This document shows, one piece after another, positions 27,032 to 36,548 of a stretch of DNA of 64,000 bases. A program made the translations under genes and the position numbers. The notes beneath the pieces are model-generated. The model had not been told where the DNA came from, searched no databases, and saw only the letters and a program-made list of their open reading frames with translations. Numbering within the stretch: position 1 is the stretch's first letter; the number at the start of each line of letters is the position of its first letter. The DNA is from Paraburkholderia sp. SOS3 (GTDB lineage Bacteria; Pseudomonadota; Gammaproteobacteria; Burkholderiales; Burkholderiaceae): the NCBI RefSeq assembly GCF_001922345.1, contig NZ_CP018811.1, positions 2,852,001 through 2,916,000 on the forward strand, written 5' to 3'.

Positions 27032-27958
27032 TTAGGCCGTCTCGCGCAATTGCGCCGCGATTTCCGCTTCGCTCAATTGCGGCGCGAACATTTCGATGAG
27101 CCGGTACGCGTAAGCGCGCAGAAACGCGCCCTTGCGCAAGCCGACGCGCGTCGTGCTCGCTTCGAACAGATGCTGCGTGTCGAGCGCGACGAGTTCGCTG
27201 TCGCGCTTCGGATCGAACGCCATTGCCGCGACGATGCCGACGCCCATGCCGAGTTCGACATAAGTCTTGATCACGTCCGCGTCGATGGCGGTCAGCACGA
27301 CGTCGGGCATCGCGCCGACCTTCGTGAATGCCTGGTCGATATGCGAGCGGCCCGTGAAGTCCTGGTCGTAGGTGACGATCGGGAATTCGGCGATCTCTTC
27401 GAGCGTCAGGTTCGCGCGGCCGACGAGCGGATGATCTTTCGGCACGACGACGACGTGATGCCACGAATAGCACGGGAACGTCACGATATCGGGGTAGCGG
27501 TCGAGCGCTTCGGTCGAGATGCCGAGATCTGCTTCGCCGTTGATGATCATCTGCGCGATCTGCTGCGGGTTGCCCTGGCGCAGCGCCAGATGCACTTTCG
27601 GAAACACGTCGGTGAACTGGCGGATCACTTTCGGCAGCGCGTAGCGCGCCTGCGTGTGCGTGGTCGCGACGACGAGGTGGCCGTTGTCCTGGTCCGCATA
27701 TTGCCGTGCGACGCGACGCAGATTTTCCGCATCGAGCAGCATCCGCTCGATCAGCTGATGCACGGCCTTGCCCGGCTCCGTGAGGCCGGTGAGACGCTTG
27801 CCGCGCCGGATAAACACATCGACGCCGAGTTCGTCCTCGAGGTCCTTGATCTGTTTCGACACGCCCGACTGCGACGTGTAGAGCACGTTCGCGACTTCGG
27901 TCAGGTTCATATTCTGGCGCACGGCCTCGCGCACGAAGCGCAACTGCTGGAAGTTCAT
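27032..27958 (-). CDS. cysB: CysB/Cbl-type LysR regulator
   Basis: A 308-residue LysR regulator starting MNFQQLRFVREAVRQNMN, the standard start of the CysB/Cbl group. The N-terminal helix-turn-helix is followed by a sulfur-responsive effector domain with TTHTQARYALP. These proteins activate sulfate and sulfonate genes when sulfur is scarce. It lies downstream of cysA on the same strand, so it is probably part of, or attached to, the sulfate transporter operon, which would allow feedback. CysB and Cbl cannot be told apart with certainty here. Confidence 0.9.
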   Translation of the reverse strand: MNFQQLRFVREAVRQNMNLTEVANVLYTSQSGVSKQIKDLEDELGVDVFIRRGKRLTGLTEPGKAVHQLIERMLLDAENLRRVARQYADQDNGHLVVATTHTQARYALPKVIRQFTDVFPKVHLALRQGNPQQIAQMIINGEADLGISTEALDRYPDIVTFPCYSWHHVVVVPKDHPLVGRANLTLEEIAEFPIVTYDQDFTGRSHIDQAFTKVGAMPDVVLTAIDADVIKTYVELGMGVGIVAAMAFDPKRDSELVALDTQHLFEASTTRVGLRKGAFLRAYAYRLIEMFAPQLSEAEIAAQLRETA

Positions 27959-27973
27959 GGGGTCTCCTGTCGA

Positions 27974-28003
27974 CCCGAGTCAGCGCTTCAGCGCTTACTC
28001 GGG
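27974..28003. repeat. Hairpin 1 between cysA and cysB
   Basis: Arms CCCGAGT/ACTCGGG, one mismatch, then inner arms AGCGCT/AGCGCT with a TC loop. It lies within the 110-bp gap between cysA and cysB and shares its core with a second hairpin 8 bp away. Confidence 0.8.
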
Positions 28004-28010
28004 CCCCATG

Positions 28011-28058
28011 CTGACGATGGTCCAGCTTAGCGCTTCAGCGCTTAGCTGGACCCGTCAG
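28011..28058. repeat. Hairpin 2 between cysA and cysB
   Basis: Three nested stems: CTGACG/CGTCAG, GTCCAGCT/AGCTGGAC, and the core AGCGCT/AGCGCT with loop TC. The core is identical to hairpin 1, while the outer arms differ. This looks like a mobile-type intergenic palindrome rather than a terminator, since no T-run follows. Confidence 0.8.
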
Positions 28059-28068
28059 CCAATCCTGT

Positions 28069-29169
28069 TCAATCCCGCGCCGGGAACACACGCAGCGAAC
28101 GCGGCACCGCGGTCACCGTATCGCCGACGGCAAGCTGCAATTCGCGCCACGCTTCGCGATCAAGCTCCGCTTCGAGCACCGGTGCGCCGGGTGCATCCGC
28201 CGCCGTTTCCCCCCCGCCGCGCTTACGCCCTTCGAGCTCGACACGCACCGACCCGCCAAGCGTCACCACGCGCCGCACGCCGAGCGCGATGCCCTCACAT
28301 TGCCCACCCGCCGCCTCGCGATACAGCACGAGATCGTGCGGTCGCACATACGCGAGCGCCGGCCCCTCGAAGCCCGCATCGACGGCGATCGGCTGCGCCG
28401 CGCCGTCGACGACGAAGCCGCGCCGGTCGACACTGCCGTGCAGACGGTTCGCCGCGCCGAGAAACTCGTAGACGAACGACGTCTGCGGATGGTCGTACAC
28501 ATCCTGCGGGCTGCCGACCTGCTCGACATGCCCGTGATTCATCACGACGATGCGGTCCGCCACTTCGAGCGCTTCTTCCTGATCATGCGTGACAAAGATC
28601 GTCGAAATATGCAGATCGTCGTGCAGGCGGCGCAGCCAGCCGCGCAGCTCCTTGCGCACTTTCGCGTCGAGCGCGCCGAACGGCTCGTCGAGCAGCAGCA
28701 CCTTCGGTTCGACCGCGAGCGCGCGCGCCAGCGCGATACGCTGCCGCTGCCCGCCCGACAGCTCCGACGGATAGCGCGGCGCAAGCCAGTCGAGCTGCAC
28801 GAGCTTGAGCAGTTCATGCACCTTCTCGCGAATCGCCGCTTCGGACGGCCGCTCGTTGCGCGGCTTCACGCGCAGACCGAATGCGACGTTCTCGAACACG
28901 GTCATATGCCGGAACAGCGCGTAATGCTGGAACACGAAGCCGACCTGGCGCTCGCGCGCGCGGACTTCGGCGACGTCCTGCCCTTGCAGCACGACCTGCC
29001 CGTCGTCCGCGAACTCGAGACCGGCGATCACGCGCAACAACGTGGTCTTGCCGCAACCGGACGGCCCGAGCAGCGCGACGAGTTCGCCGGGCGGAAAGTC
29101 GAGCGACACGTTGTCGAGCGCCGTGAAATCGCCGAAGCGCTTATGCAAGTTACGAACGGTGATGCCCAT
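28069..29169 (-). CDS. cysA: Sulfate/thiosulfate import ATP-binding protein CysA
   Basis: A 366-residue ABC ATPase that drives sulfate and thiosulfate uptake. Walker A is GPSGCGKTT, the signature is [15 protein letters not shown], and Walker B is [14 protein letters not shown]. The CysA-type C-terminal TOBE region follows after about 240. It is the last transporter gene of the minus-strand set cysP-type binding protein, cysT, cysW, cysA. Confidence 0.95.
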   Translation of the reverse strand: MGITVRNLHKRFGDFTALDNVSLDFPPGELVALLGPSGCGKTTLLRVIAGLEFADDGQVVLQGQDVAEVRARERQVGFVFQHYALFRHMTVFENVAFGLRVKPRNERPSEAAIREKVHELLKLVQLDWLAPRYPSELSGGQRQRIALARALAVEPKVLLLDEPFGALDAKVRKELRGWLRRLHDDLHISTIFVTHDQEEALEVADRIVVMNHGHVEQVGSPQDVYDHPQTSFVYEFLGAANRLHGSVDRRGFVVDGAAQPIAVDAGFEGPALAYVRPHDLVLYREAAGGQCEGIALGVRRVVTLGGSVRVELEGRKRGGGETAADAPGAPVLEAELDREAWRELQLAVGDTVTAVPRSLRVFPARD

Positions 29170-29181
29170 CTGTTGCGCTCC

Positions 29182-30180
29182 TTATTGAACCCGGCGGCCG
29201 GCGGCCGCGCTCGACGGCACCGCCGCGCCCGCTTGAGCGGCGACCACGCCGGCCACGATGCCGGACGCGGCAGCGGCCTGCGCACCGGCACGCGACGACG
29301 AAGACTCTTCCGACATATGCCGCTCGGCAAGCAGCTTGAGGCCGAGCGTCACGAGCGCGAGCAACGCGAGCAGCGACGCCACGGCGAACGCCGCCGAGAA
29401 GTTGTATTCGTTGTAGAGAATTTCGACGTGCAGCGGCATCGTGTCGGTCTGCCCGCGAATATGGCCCGACACGACCGACACCGCACCGAACTCGCCCATC
29501 GCCCGCGCGTTGCACAGAATCACGCCGTACAGCAGACCCCACTTCACGTTCGGCAGCGTCACGCGGCGGAAAATCTGCCAGCCCGACGCGCCTAGCACGT
29601 GCGCGGCTTCTTCTTCGTCGGTGCCTTGCGCCTGCATCAACGGAATCAGTTCGCGCGCGACGAACGGGAACGTGACGAACACGGTCGCGAGCACGATGCC
29701 CGGCACCGCGAATACGATCTGCACGTCATGCGCTTGCAGCCACGGGCCGAACCAGCCCTGCGCGCCGAACAGCAGCACATAGATCAAGCCTGAAATGACG
29801 GGCGATACCGAAAACGGCAGATCGATCAGCGTCGTCAGCAGCGCCTTGCCGCGGAACTCGAACTTCGCGATACACCACGAGGCCACGAGCCCGAACACGA
29901 GATTGAGCGGCACCGCGAGCGCCGCGGTCAGCAGCGTCAGCTTGATCGCGGACCATGCGTCGGGGTCGGCGAGCGACTCGAAATAGAACGCGAGGCCTTT
30001 GCTCAACGCCTGATAGAACACCGCGGCCAGCGGCACGACGAGAAACAGCACGAGAAACAGCAACGCGACAGTAGTCAGAATCCAGCGGACCGCGCGCGGC
30101 TCGGTAACCGGACTGTCGGCGCGCGCGGCTTTCGAGGCCGTACGACGCGTGTTCGACAGCACGACGGAGTCGTCGCTCAT
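29182..30180 (-). CDS. cysW: Sulfate/thiosulfate permease CysW
   Basis: A 332-residue inner-membrane permease with six predicted helices. The EAA loop that docks to CysA is around [22 protein letters not shown]. About 40 Ala/Ser/Gly-rich residues follow the last helix and are unlike a minimal CysW. It starts four bases inside the end of cysT (ATGA overlap) and ends 12 bp before cysA. Confidence 0.94.
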   Translation of the reverse strand: MSDDSVVLSNTRRTASKAARADSPVTEPRAVRWILTTVALLFLVLFLVVPLAAVFYQALSKGLAFYFESLADPDAWSAIKLTLLTAALAVPLNLVFGLVASWCIAKFEFRGKALLTTLIDLPFSVSPVISGLIYVLLFGAQGWFGPWLQAHDVQIVFAVPGIVLATVFVTFPFVARELIPLMQAQGTDEEEAAHVLGASGWQIFRRVTLPNVKWGLLYGVILCNARAMGEFGAVSVVSGHIRGQTDTMPLHVEILYNEYNFSAAFAVASLLALLALVTLGLKLLAERHMSEESSSSRAGAQAAAASGIVAGVVAAQAGAAVPSSAAAGRRVQ

Positions 30181-31082
30181 CGCGCACCTCCGTCGTGCGC
30201 CGTGGCTGCCGGCAGATGGCCCGCGGCCGGCACCGGTGCCGATGCGCTGCGGCTCGTACGGCGCTGCAAATACCACTGCAGCGTATTGATCAACAGCAGC
30301 ATGATGAACGACACCACCAGCATCACGACCGCGATCGCCGTCGCGCCCGGATAGTCGTACTGCTCGAGCTTCGTGATGATCAGCAGCGACGTGATCTCCG
30401 ACTTCATCGGCACATTGCCCGCGATAAAAATCACCGAGCCGTATTCGCCGAGCGCGCGCGCGAAAGCGAGCGCGAAGCCGGTCAGCAGCGCCGGAAACAC
30501 GGCCGGCAGGATCACGCGCCGGAAGGTCAGCCAGCGCGATGCGCCGAGGCACGCGGCCGCTTCCTCCTGCTCGCGTTCGAACTCCTCGAGCACGGGCTGC
30601 ACCGTGCGCACGACGAACGGCAAGCCGATAAACGTCAGCGCGACGAGCACGCCGAGCGGCGTGAACGCGATCTTGAGGCCGAGCGGCTCCAGAAACCGGC
30701 CGATCCAGCCGTTGCCCGCATAGACGGCCGCAAGCGAGATGCCGGCCACCGAGGTCGGCAGCGCGAACGGCAGATCGACGATCGCATCGACGACGCGCTT
30801 GAACGGAAACGTATAGCGTGTGAGCACCCACGCGACGAGAAAACCGAACACGGCGTTGATCAATGCGCCGCCGAGCGCCGCGGAAAACGTGAGCCGGTAT
30901 GACGCGAGCACGCGCGGCGAACCGACCGCGCGCACGAACTGGCTCCAGTCGAGCGTTGCGGTTTTGAGGAACGTGGACGCAAGCGGGATCAGCACCACGA
31001 GGCTCAGATACGCCACCGTGATACCGAGCGTCAGGCCGAAGCCCGGCAACGCACTCGGCTTGCGGAAGGTCAACGTCGTCAT
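30177..31082 (-). CDS. cysT: Sulfate/thiosulfate permease CysT (CysU)
   Basis: A 301-residue inner-membrane permease forming a heterodimer with CysW. It has six predicted helices, and the EAA loop ([21 protein letters not shown]) lies near residue 190. I chose the ATG at 31082 ([16 protein letters not shown]), the usual CysT start; the open frame continues 21 codons upstream without the family pattern. It lies 138 bp after the binding-protein gene. Confidence 0.94.
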   Translation of the reverse strand: MTTLTFRKPSALPGFGLTLGITVAYLSLVVLIPLASTFLKTATLDWSQFVRAVGSPRVLASYRLTFSAALGGALINAVFGFLVAWVLTRYTFPFKRVVDAIVDLPFALPTSVAGISLAAVYAGNGWIGRFLEPLGLKIAFTPLGVLVALTFIGLPFVVRTVQPVLEEFEREQEEAAACLGASRWLTFRRVILPAVFPALLTGFALAFARALGEYGSVIFIAGNVPMKSEITSLLIITKLEQYDYPGATAIAVVMLVVSFIMLLLINTLQWYLQRRTSRSASAPVPAAGHLPAATAHDGGAR

Positions 31083-31220
31083 GCTGGGTACTCTTTCAAA
31101 AGTCTTGCGCGGGTCGCTGTCATGCACAGTGCGCGCACTGCGCAACAGGCACTTCGGTTACACGCTCAAAAGTGCGCCCGAAGGCGCGCTTGCCTGACTG
31201 CATCCGCCGCAGCGCGAGTA

Positions 31221-32333
31221 CTACTGCGGCGAGTAAATCGAATCGAACACGCCGCCGTCGGCAAAGTGCGTCTTCTGCGCGTTCGTCCAGCCGCCGAACG
31301 TATCGTCGACCGTGTAGAGCTTAAGCTTCGGAAACTTTTCGGTCAGCGCCGCAGGCACCTTGTTCGAACGCGGACGGTAGAAGTTCTTTGCGGCGATCTC
31401 CTGCCCCTCTTCGCTGTACAGGAACTTCAGATACGCTTCGGCGAGTTTGCGCGTGCCATGGCGGTCCACGACCTTGTCGACCACCGCGACGGGCGGCTCC
31501 GCGAGAATGCTGACCGACGGCACCACGATCTCGAACTTGTCCGGTCCGAACTCCTTGATCGACAGGAACGCCTCGTTCTCCCATGCGATCAGCACGTCGC
31601 CGATACCGCGTTGCACGAAGCTCGTCGTCGCGCCGCGCGCGCCGGAATCGAGCACGCCCGCGTTCCTGTAGAGCTTCGACACGAACGCCTTCGCCGTCTG
31701 CTCGCTGCCGCCGGGCTGATGCAGCGCATACGCCCATGCAGCCAGATAGTTCCAGCGTGCGCCGCCCGACGTCTTCGGGTTCGGCGTCACGATCGCGATG
31801 CCCGGCTTCACCAGATCGTCCCAGTCCTTGATGTGTTTCGGGTTGCCCTTGCGCACGAGAAATACGATCGTCGACGTGTACGGCGAGGCGTTATCGGGCA
31901 AGCGCTTCTGCCAGTCTTTATCGACGAGACCCTTGTTCGCGAGCGCGTCGATGTCGTAGGCGAGCGCGAGCGTCACGACGTCGGCCTGCAACCCGTCGAG
32001 CACCGAGCGCGCCTGTGCACCCGAGCCGCCATGCGACTGCCTGAAGGTGATCGACTCGCCGGTCTGCGCCTTCCATTGCTTGCCGAATGCCGCATTGATG
32101 TCCTGGTACAGTTCGCGCGTCGGGTCGTACGACACATTGAGCAACGTCGTATCAGCATGCGCCTGTGCGGCCAGTCCGAGCACCGCAGCCGCACCGATGG
32201 CCAGAGAAGCGAAGAATTGCTTCGCGCGCACCGTCGAGCGCCATGTCGTCTCCCGCCGTGCCGCCATGTTTGGCGTCGACGTTTTCTTGCGCTCAGACGC
32301 GCTTTCTGCGAACCCCGTAGTGCGATCGTTCAT
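31221..32333 (-). CDS. Periplasmic sulfate-binding protein
   Basis: A 370-residue solute-binding protein delivering sulfate or thiosulfate to CysTWA. The N-terminus has a long basic region and a hydrophobic core ending in [11 protein letters not shown], a signal-peptidase site. The mature part contains [12 protein letters not shown] and [10 protein letters not shown], typical for the Sbp/CysP family. I kept the first ATG (32333) because GGAG lies nine bases upstream; M23 is a possible shorter start but has no Shine-Dalgarno. An AT-rich stretch at about 32430-32465 lies upstream and may contain the CysB-dependent promoter. Sbp and CysP were not separated. Confidence 0.92.
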   Translation of the reverse strand: MNDRTTGFAESASERKKTSTPNMAARRETTWRSTVRAKQFFASLAIGAAAVLGLAAQAHADTTLLNVSYDPTRELYQDINAAFGKQWKAQTGESITFRQSHGGSGAQARSVLDGLQADVVTLALAYDIDALANKGLVDKDWQKRLPDNASPYTSTIVFLVRKGNPKHIKDWDDLVKPGIAIVTPNPKTSGGARWNYLAAWAYALHQPGGSEQTAKAFVSKLYRNAGVLDSGARGATTSFVQRGIGDVLIAWENEAFLSIKEFGPDKFEIVVPSVSILAEPPVAVVDKVVDRHGTRKLAEAYLKFLYSEEGQEIAAKNFYRPRSNKVPAALTEKFPKLKLYTVDDTFGGWTNAQKTHFADGGVFDSIYSPQ

Positions 32334-32589
32334 TGATGTTTTCTCCGCTCGCCGCTGTTTCCCGATCCCGCGAATTGCTTACTCCGCCGGGCCTCATATC
32401 GATTTGAGGCCAGTCTATCCGCGGCGCTTCATCATTAAAAATAATGTTTCTTCATTTTTTAATACGCAAAAGTGGTAACGCCGGCCCGACACGGCGTTCG
32501 GACGGAAATTCCGAAGTGAAGAAAGATAGGGCTTGTCGACGAGGGGATCGGGAGCCGAACTTAAAGTAAAGCTTGAAAAGCGCCGGATA

Positions 32590-32605
32590 CTGTATAAAAA
32601 TACAG
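32590..32605 (+). promoter_or_regulatory. SOS (LexA) box 1
   Basis: CTGTATAAAAATACAG, an exact CTGT-N8-ACAG operator, 28 bp upstream of the lexA ATG. Together with box 2 it explains LexA autoregulation. Confidence 0.92.
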
Positions 32606-32609
32606 TCAC

Positions 32610-32625
32610 CTGTTCATCCATACAG
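32610..32625 (+). promoter_or_regulatory. SOS (LexA) box 2
   Basis: CTGTTCATCCATACAG, a second CTGT-N8-ACAG site, four bases after box 1 (20 bp centre to centre) and seven bases before the lexA ATG, so bound repressor would cover the ribosome binding region on the DNA. Confidence 0.88.
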
Positions 32626-32632
32626 TGGCGCC

Positions 32633-33283
32633 ATGACCAAACTCACCGCACGACAGCAGCAGGTTTTCGATCTGATCCGCCGCGCGATCGAGCGCACGGG
32701 CTTTCCGCCCACGCGCGCCGAGATCGCGGCCGAATTGGGCTTCAGTTCGGCCAACTCGGCGGAAGAGCATCTGCGGGCGCTCGCTCGCAAAGGCGTGATC
32801 GAACTCGCGGCCGGCGCGTCGCGCGGCATCCGGCTGCTGGCCGGACAAGACGACGCGCCTCATCAGTTCACGCTGCCGCATGCGGCGCTCATGCAGCTGT
32901 CGCTGCCGCTCGTCGGCCGCGTCGCAGCCGGCAGCCCGATCCTCGCGCAGGAGCACATCGCGCAGCACTATGCGTGCGACCCGGCGCTGTTCTCGAGCAA
33001 GCCCGATTACCTGTTGAAAGTGCGCGGCCTGTCGATGCGCGACGCGGGCATTCTCGACGGCGATCTGCTCGCGGTGCAAAAGCGCAGCGAAGCAAAAGAC
33101 GGCCAGATCATCATTGCGCGCCTTGGCGACGACGTCACGGTCAAGCGCTTGAAGCGACGGCCGAACGGCATCGAACTGATCGCCGAAAACCCCGATTACG
33201 AAAACATCTTCGTCGAGGCCGGCAGCGCGGATTTCGCGCTCGAAGGCATCGCGGTCGGCCTGATCCGGCCAGGTGAATTCTGA
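32633..33283 (+). CDS. lexA: SOS repressor LexA
   Basis: A 216-residue repressor of DNA-damage genes. The winged helix domain (1-70) begins [16 protein letters not shown]. The self-cleavage site is A99-G100, with catalytic S134 (GLSMRDAGI) and K171 (VTVKRLK). RecA filaments trigger cleavage. Two tandem SOS boxes directly upstream show autorepression. The frame continues upstream of the ATG at 32633 through the operators, so the ATG is clearly the start. Confidence 0.97.
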   Translation: MTKLTARQQQVFDLIRRAIERTGFPPTRAEIAAELGFSSANSAEEHLRALARKGVIELAAGASRGIRLLAGQDDAPHQFTLPHAALMQLSLPLVGRVAAGSPILAQEHIAQHYACDPALFSSKPDYLLKVRGLSMRDAGILDGDLLAVQKRSEAKDGQIIIARLGDDVTVKRLKRRPNGIELIAENPDYENIFVEAGSADFALEGIAVGLIRPGEF

Positions 33284-33323
33284 TTTCCCGCTGATTTAGC
33301 GCCGAGTGTTAGCGGATTTCCGT

Positions 33324-33366
33324 TCAGTTTCGGCTCGGTTTCAGCTCAGTTTCGCTCAGTTTCAGA
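33324..33366. repeat. Imperfect 11-bp tandem repeat
   Basis: About four copies of an 11-bp unit of the type CAGTTTCGGCT, with small changes, in the gap between lexA and the next small gene. It ends 18 bp before that gene's ATG. Probably replication slippage. Confidence 0.65.
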
Positions 33367-33384
33367 TACCGTCTGGAGAGATTC

Positions 33385-33735
33385 ATGGAACGCCTTGCCC
33401 GCTTGCTGCCCTTCCGTCAGTTCGGCCGTCTGCGCCACCTGCGCAACCTCGTGCCATGCGCCGTGCTCGATGCGATGCATGTGCCGCGTACCGGCTCGCT
33501 GTTCGATTTCGAAGAGCATGAGCGGTCGATGGTCGAAGCCGACGCGTCGTTGCCGTCGTCGCTCCCCGCGTTTGCACGCGTCTCGCTGAACGCCGCGCTC
33601 AACGCCGAGCCCGCACGCCGCGCGCCGGTGCGCGTCTATCACGGGCCGTCGCGGCTCATCATGGTCGGCACCGTCGATGCCGTGTGCAGCATGATCGACC
33701 GCTGCATCGCCGAGGAGCACGCGCAAGCGGCGTGA
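33385..33735 (+). CDS. Hypothetical protein
   Basis: A 116-residue soluble protein that I do not recognise. GGAG lies before the ATG, and the codon use fits the neighbours. It starts MERLARLLPF and has a hydrophobic-charged pattern without signal or membrane segment; the C-terminal half (VRVYHGPSRLIMVGTVDAVC) looks like a short beta-alpha unit. It lies about 100 bp after lexA on the same strand, so it might be read through from the SOS promoter; no terminator was seen between them. Confidence 0.6.
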   Translation: MERLARLLPFRQFGRLRHLRNLVPCAVLDAMHVPRTGSLFDFEEHERSMVEADASLPSSLPAFARVSLNAALNAEPARRAPVRVYHGPSRLIMVGTVDAVCSMIDRCIAEEHAQAA

Positions 33736-33744
33736 GCGCGCCCG

Positions 33745-33829
33745 TTCATCGCGAACGTGCATATCGCGAAGGTGCATGTCTCGGCGCATGTCGCCAACGC
33801 GCATGTCGCCAACGCGCATGTCGAGAACG
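33745..33829. repeat. 15-bp tandem repeat
   Basis: Several copies of a 15-bp unit of the type CATGTCGCCAACGCG; two copies are identical and three flank them with changes (one shortened to 12 bp). It lies just after the hypothetical gene ends and before the DUF2939 gene. Non-coding on the plus strand. Confidence 0.75.
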
Positions 33830-33986
33830 GCCGAGGCGCGATGAAGTACATAAGATTGCGGGATCGTTTCAGCGAGAATGGGGTCCACGGTAAACCACCC
33901 CATTCACCATGAAAGGAACGTTCCGCACGATGATGGTTCGCACAAGCTGCGCGCAACGCGCGATAAATGACCGCATCGGTGGCCAC

Positions 33987-34664
33987 ATGAATCACAAGAT
34001 GACCGGCAGCGTCAGGCGGTCCGTGCTGGTCACGGTCGTTGTCATCGTTGTGCTGATCGCGCTGGCCTTCGCGTATGCATCGCCGTATATCGCACTCAAC
34101 CGCCTGAAACGCGCAGCCGACGCGCGCGATGCGGCAACAGTCAACGAATACGTCGATTTCCCGGCGCTTCGCGAGAGTCTCAAGGAACAGCTCGGGGGCT
34201 TGCTAAGACGCAGAATCGGCGCGGAAAGTCACGGCAATCCGCTCGCCGCGCTGGGCGCCATGATCGGTGTCGCGTTGATCGGGCCGCTCGTCGACGCGTA
34301 TGCGACGCCGGACGGCGTCGCCGCGCTGCTCAACGGAATGCCGCCACGCGGCGAACCGGGCGAGCGCCCGCCTGCGCCGCCGGACGCGTCGGCTTCGTCG
34401 TCCGATTCGTCGTCTGATTCGTCGTCAAACGGTGGCAACCCCGCTGCTGCGCGCTCTGCTCCACCCGTATCACCGGCACCGACAGCATCGGCCGCGAACG
34501 GCTCGAAGCCGCCTCAGCCTCCGCAAACCACAGCCGGATATCGCGGCGTCAACGAGTTCGTCGTCACGTATCGGCACGGTGTCGGCGACACGCGCTATGC
34601 CGCGATTTTCCATCGCGAAGGGCTTTTCACGTGGAAGCTTGCGGCAGTCGATCTCGGCGAGTAG
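33987..34664 (+). CDS. DUF2939 family membrane-anchored protein
   Basis: A 225-residue protein with one N-terminal transmembrane helix (about 13-32: VTVVVIVVLIALAFAYASPY) and an exported domain of the DUF2939 type, with ALNRLKRAADARDAATVNEYVDFPALRESLK. A Pro/Ser-rich linker with a run of Ser/Asp at about 135-180 splits the domain. Function unknown. The frame runs to an ATG at 33909, but the first hydrophobic helix and a GGTGG before the ATG at 33987 favour that start. Confidence 0.75.
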   Translation: MNHKMTGSVRRSVLVTVVVIVVLIALAFAYASPYIALNRLKRAADARDAATVNEYVDFPALRESLKEQLGGLLRRRIGAESHGNPLAALGAMIGVALIGPLVDAYATPDGVAALLNGMPPRGEPGERPPAPPDASASSSDSSSDSSSNGGNPAAARSAPPVSPAPTASAANGSKPPQPPQTTAGYRGVNEFVVTYRHGVGDTRYAAIFHREGLFTWKLAAVDLGE

Positions 34665-34691
34665 GCAGCGCCGGTTCTGCCGGCTAGAGCC

Positions 34692-35156
34692 TCATGCCGC
34701 GGCCGACTGCTCCTCGCCTGGCGACGAACACGCAACGAGAATGCTGCACGACACGCGATCGAGTAGCGGCGTGTTGCCCGCGCCCATCCACCATCGCGAG
34801 AGTCCATGCCGGCAGCGATGGCCGACGACGACAAGATCGACCTTCAGCTCTTCCGCAAGCGCCGCGATTTCATCGATCGGATGACCGAACGCAAAGTGCC
34901 CTTGCGCCCTGACGCCACGCTCGGTCAGCCAGTCGACGCCTTCTTGCAGGATGTCGCGCGCCGTCTTTTCGAAACTGCCGCACGCCACGTCGGTCAGCAG
35001 GCCCGCGCTTTGCGCGATGCTCGAGCGCATGTCGACGACCGACAGCAGATGAGTCTCCGCTTTCAGATCCAATGCCAGATCCGCACCGCAGCGCAGTGCC
35101 TTGCGGCCTTCGCGCGAACCGTCGTAGCACAGCAGAATTTTCTGGTAGCTGGCCAT
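34692..35156 (-). CDS. Universal stress protein family
   Basis: A 154-residue UspA-fold protein starting [14 protein letters not shown]. The central GHPIDEI and [11 protein letters not shown] segments fit the family. The ATP-binding motif GxxGx9G(S/T) is degenerate: after GHR comes Cys rather than Gly, so ATP binding is doubtful. GGGAG precedes the ATG. It converges on the DUF2939 gene. Confidence 0.85.
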   Translation of the reverse strand: MASYQKILLCYDGSREGRKALRCGADLALDLKAETHLLSVVDMRSSIAQSAGLLTDVACGSFEKTARDILQEGVDWLTERGVRAQGHFAFGHPIDEIAALAEELKVDLVVVGHRCRHGLSRWWMGAGNTPLLDRVSCSILVACSSPGEEQSAAA

Positions 35157-35557
35157 TGTCGTTTCTCCCTTCCGCGCCAATCGCGGACGTCGAGTCAATC
35201 ATGGTGCGCCGCAATTGCGCTTGCAAGGGCTGGAAAACGCTAAGTGCGCGCAAGCACGTTCGATGCCGCATGCGGCACCGCACGAAAGCCCGTCGCAGCC
35301 TTGCGGTGACCGCCCCGCGCCCGAAGACGTGGCCTAGAATAGGCGACGCTTCGAAGCGGCCAGCTCGTGAACGACTGCTTCGTTTTTATTCGACATCCCG
35401 TCGCGCCTGCTGTTCGTGTCGCCTCGCCGCTAGCTGTCGTTCGTCGTTCGTCGTCCGCTGTTCTGTTGCGCTGTCTCGCAGTCTCGCCGTCGCCCGTAGC
35501 GATCGCGAGTCATTGCGATCTTTGTCCAATCAACTATCGTCATCGAACGCTCCGCTT
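35157..35557. other. Gene-free stretch between uspA-like gene and nodI-like gene
   Basis: About 400 bp. The right part is rich in short CGTCGTTCGTC-type repeats. An open frame continues upstream from the ABC gene but its translation is Arg/Ser-rich and has no start signal, so I do not call it. No clear promoter or terminator was found. Confidence 0.5.
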
Positions 35558-36472
35558 ATGTCCGACGCCGCGATCGAATTCCATCGAGTCGAAAAACGTT
35601 ACGGCGGCAGAAAGGTCATCGACGGCCTGTCGTTCGATGTGCGGGTCGGCGAATGTTTCGGTCTGCTAGGTCCGAACGGCGCCGGCAAGACCACGACGCT
35701 GCGCATGCTGCTCGGCATTGCCGCGCCCGATGCCGGCGCGATCCGTCTGTGCGGCGAACCGATTCCCGCGCGTGCGCGCATCGCCCGCGCGCGCATCGGC
35801 GTGGTTCCGCAATTCGACAATCTCGATCCGGACTTTACCGTTCGCGAGAATCTGCTCGTGTTCGGCCGCTACTTCGGCCTTAGCGCCAGGGCAATACGCG
35901 AGCGCGTGCCCTCGCTGCTCGAATTCGCGCGGCTCGAACACAAGGCCGATTCGCGTGTCGCCGAACTGTCGGGCGGTATGAAACGCCGGCTCACGCTCGC
36001 GCGCGCGCTCGTCAACGATCCCGATGTGCTCGTCATGGACGAGCCGACCACAGGTCTCGATCCGCAGGCGCGCCATCTGATCTGGGAACGGCTGCGCTCG
36101 CTGCTGTCGCGCGGCAAGACGATTCTTCTGACGACGCACTTTATGGAAGAAGCCGAACGCCTGTGCGACCGGCTTTGTGTGATCGAAGAAGGCCGCAAGA
36201 TCGCCGAGGGCGAACCGAAGGCGCTGATCGCATCGGAGATCGGCTGCGATGTGATCGAAGTCTACGGCCCCGATCCGCTGGTGCTGCGCGATGCGCTCGC
36301 GCCGTTCGCCACGCGTATCGACATCAGCGGCGAGACGCTTTTCTGCTATGTCGACGATCCGCAGCCCGTGCACGCGCAACTGAAACAGCGCGACGACGTG
36401 CGCTATCTGCATCGGCCCGCGAATCTCGAAGACGTATTTCTGCGCCTCACCGGCCGCGAGATGCAGGACTGA
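35558..36472 (+). CDS. nodI: ABC exporter ATP-binding protein, NodI-like
   Basis: A 304-residue ABC ATPase of the DrrA/NodI group. Walker A is [10 protein letters not shown], the signature [15 protein letters not shown], Walker [14 protein letters not shown]. It pairs with the NodJ-like permease that starts after a short gap. In rhizobia such pairs export lipo-chitooligosaccharides, but homologues occur in non-nodulating Burkholderia, and no nod genes are visible here, so the substrate is unknown. Confidence 0.85.
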   Translation: MSDAAIEFHRVEKRYGGRKVIDGLSFDVRVGECFGLLGPNGAGKTTTLRMLLGIAAPDAGAIRLCGEPIPARARIARARIGVVPQFDNLDPDFTVRENLLVFGRYFGLSARAIRERVPSLLEFARLEHKADSRVAELSGGMKRRLTLARALVNDPDVLVMDEPTTGLDPQARHLIWERLRSLLSRGKTILLTTHFMEEAERLCDRLCVIEEGRKIAEGEPKALIASEIGCDVIEVYGPDPLVLRDALAPFATRIDISGETLFCYVDDPQPVHAQLKQRDDVRYLHRPANLEDVFLRLTGREMQD

Positions 36473-36548
36473 CGTGGCACGATCGAACGGCACGACTCAA
36501 ACGCCGGAACTCAAAACAGCAGCACACACGCAGCAGGACTCATCGACC

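Noticed and set aside
33346..33903. Minus-strand frame with repeated MRVGD-type peptides
   Set aside because: The peptide repeat is only the 15-bp DNA repeat read in reverse; no ribosome binding site and no homology.
35072..35557. Upstream extension of the NodI-like protein
   Set aside because: Arg/Ser-rich non-family residues; the normal start is the ATG at 35558.
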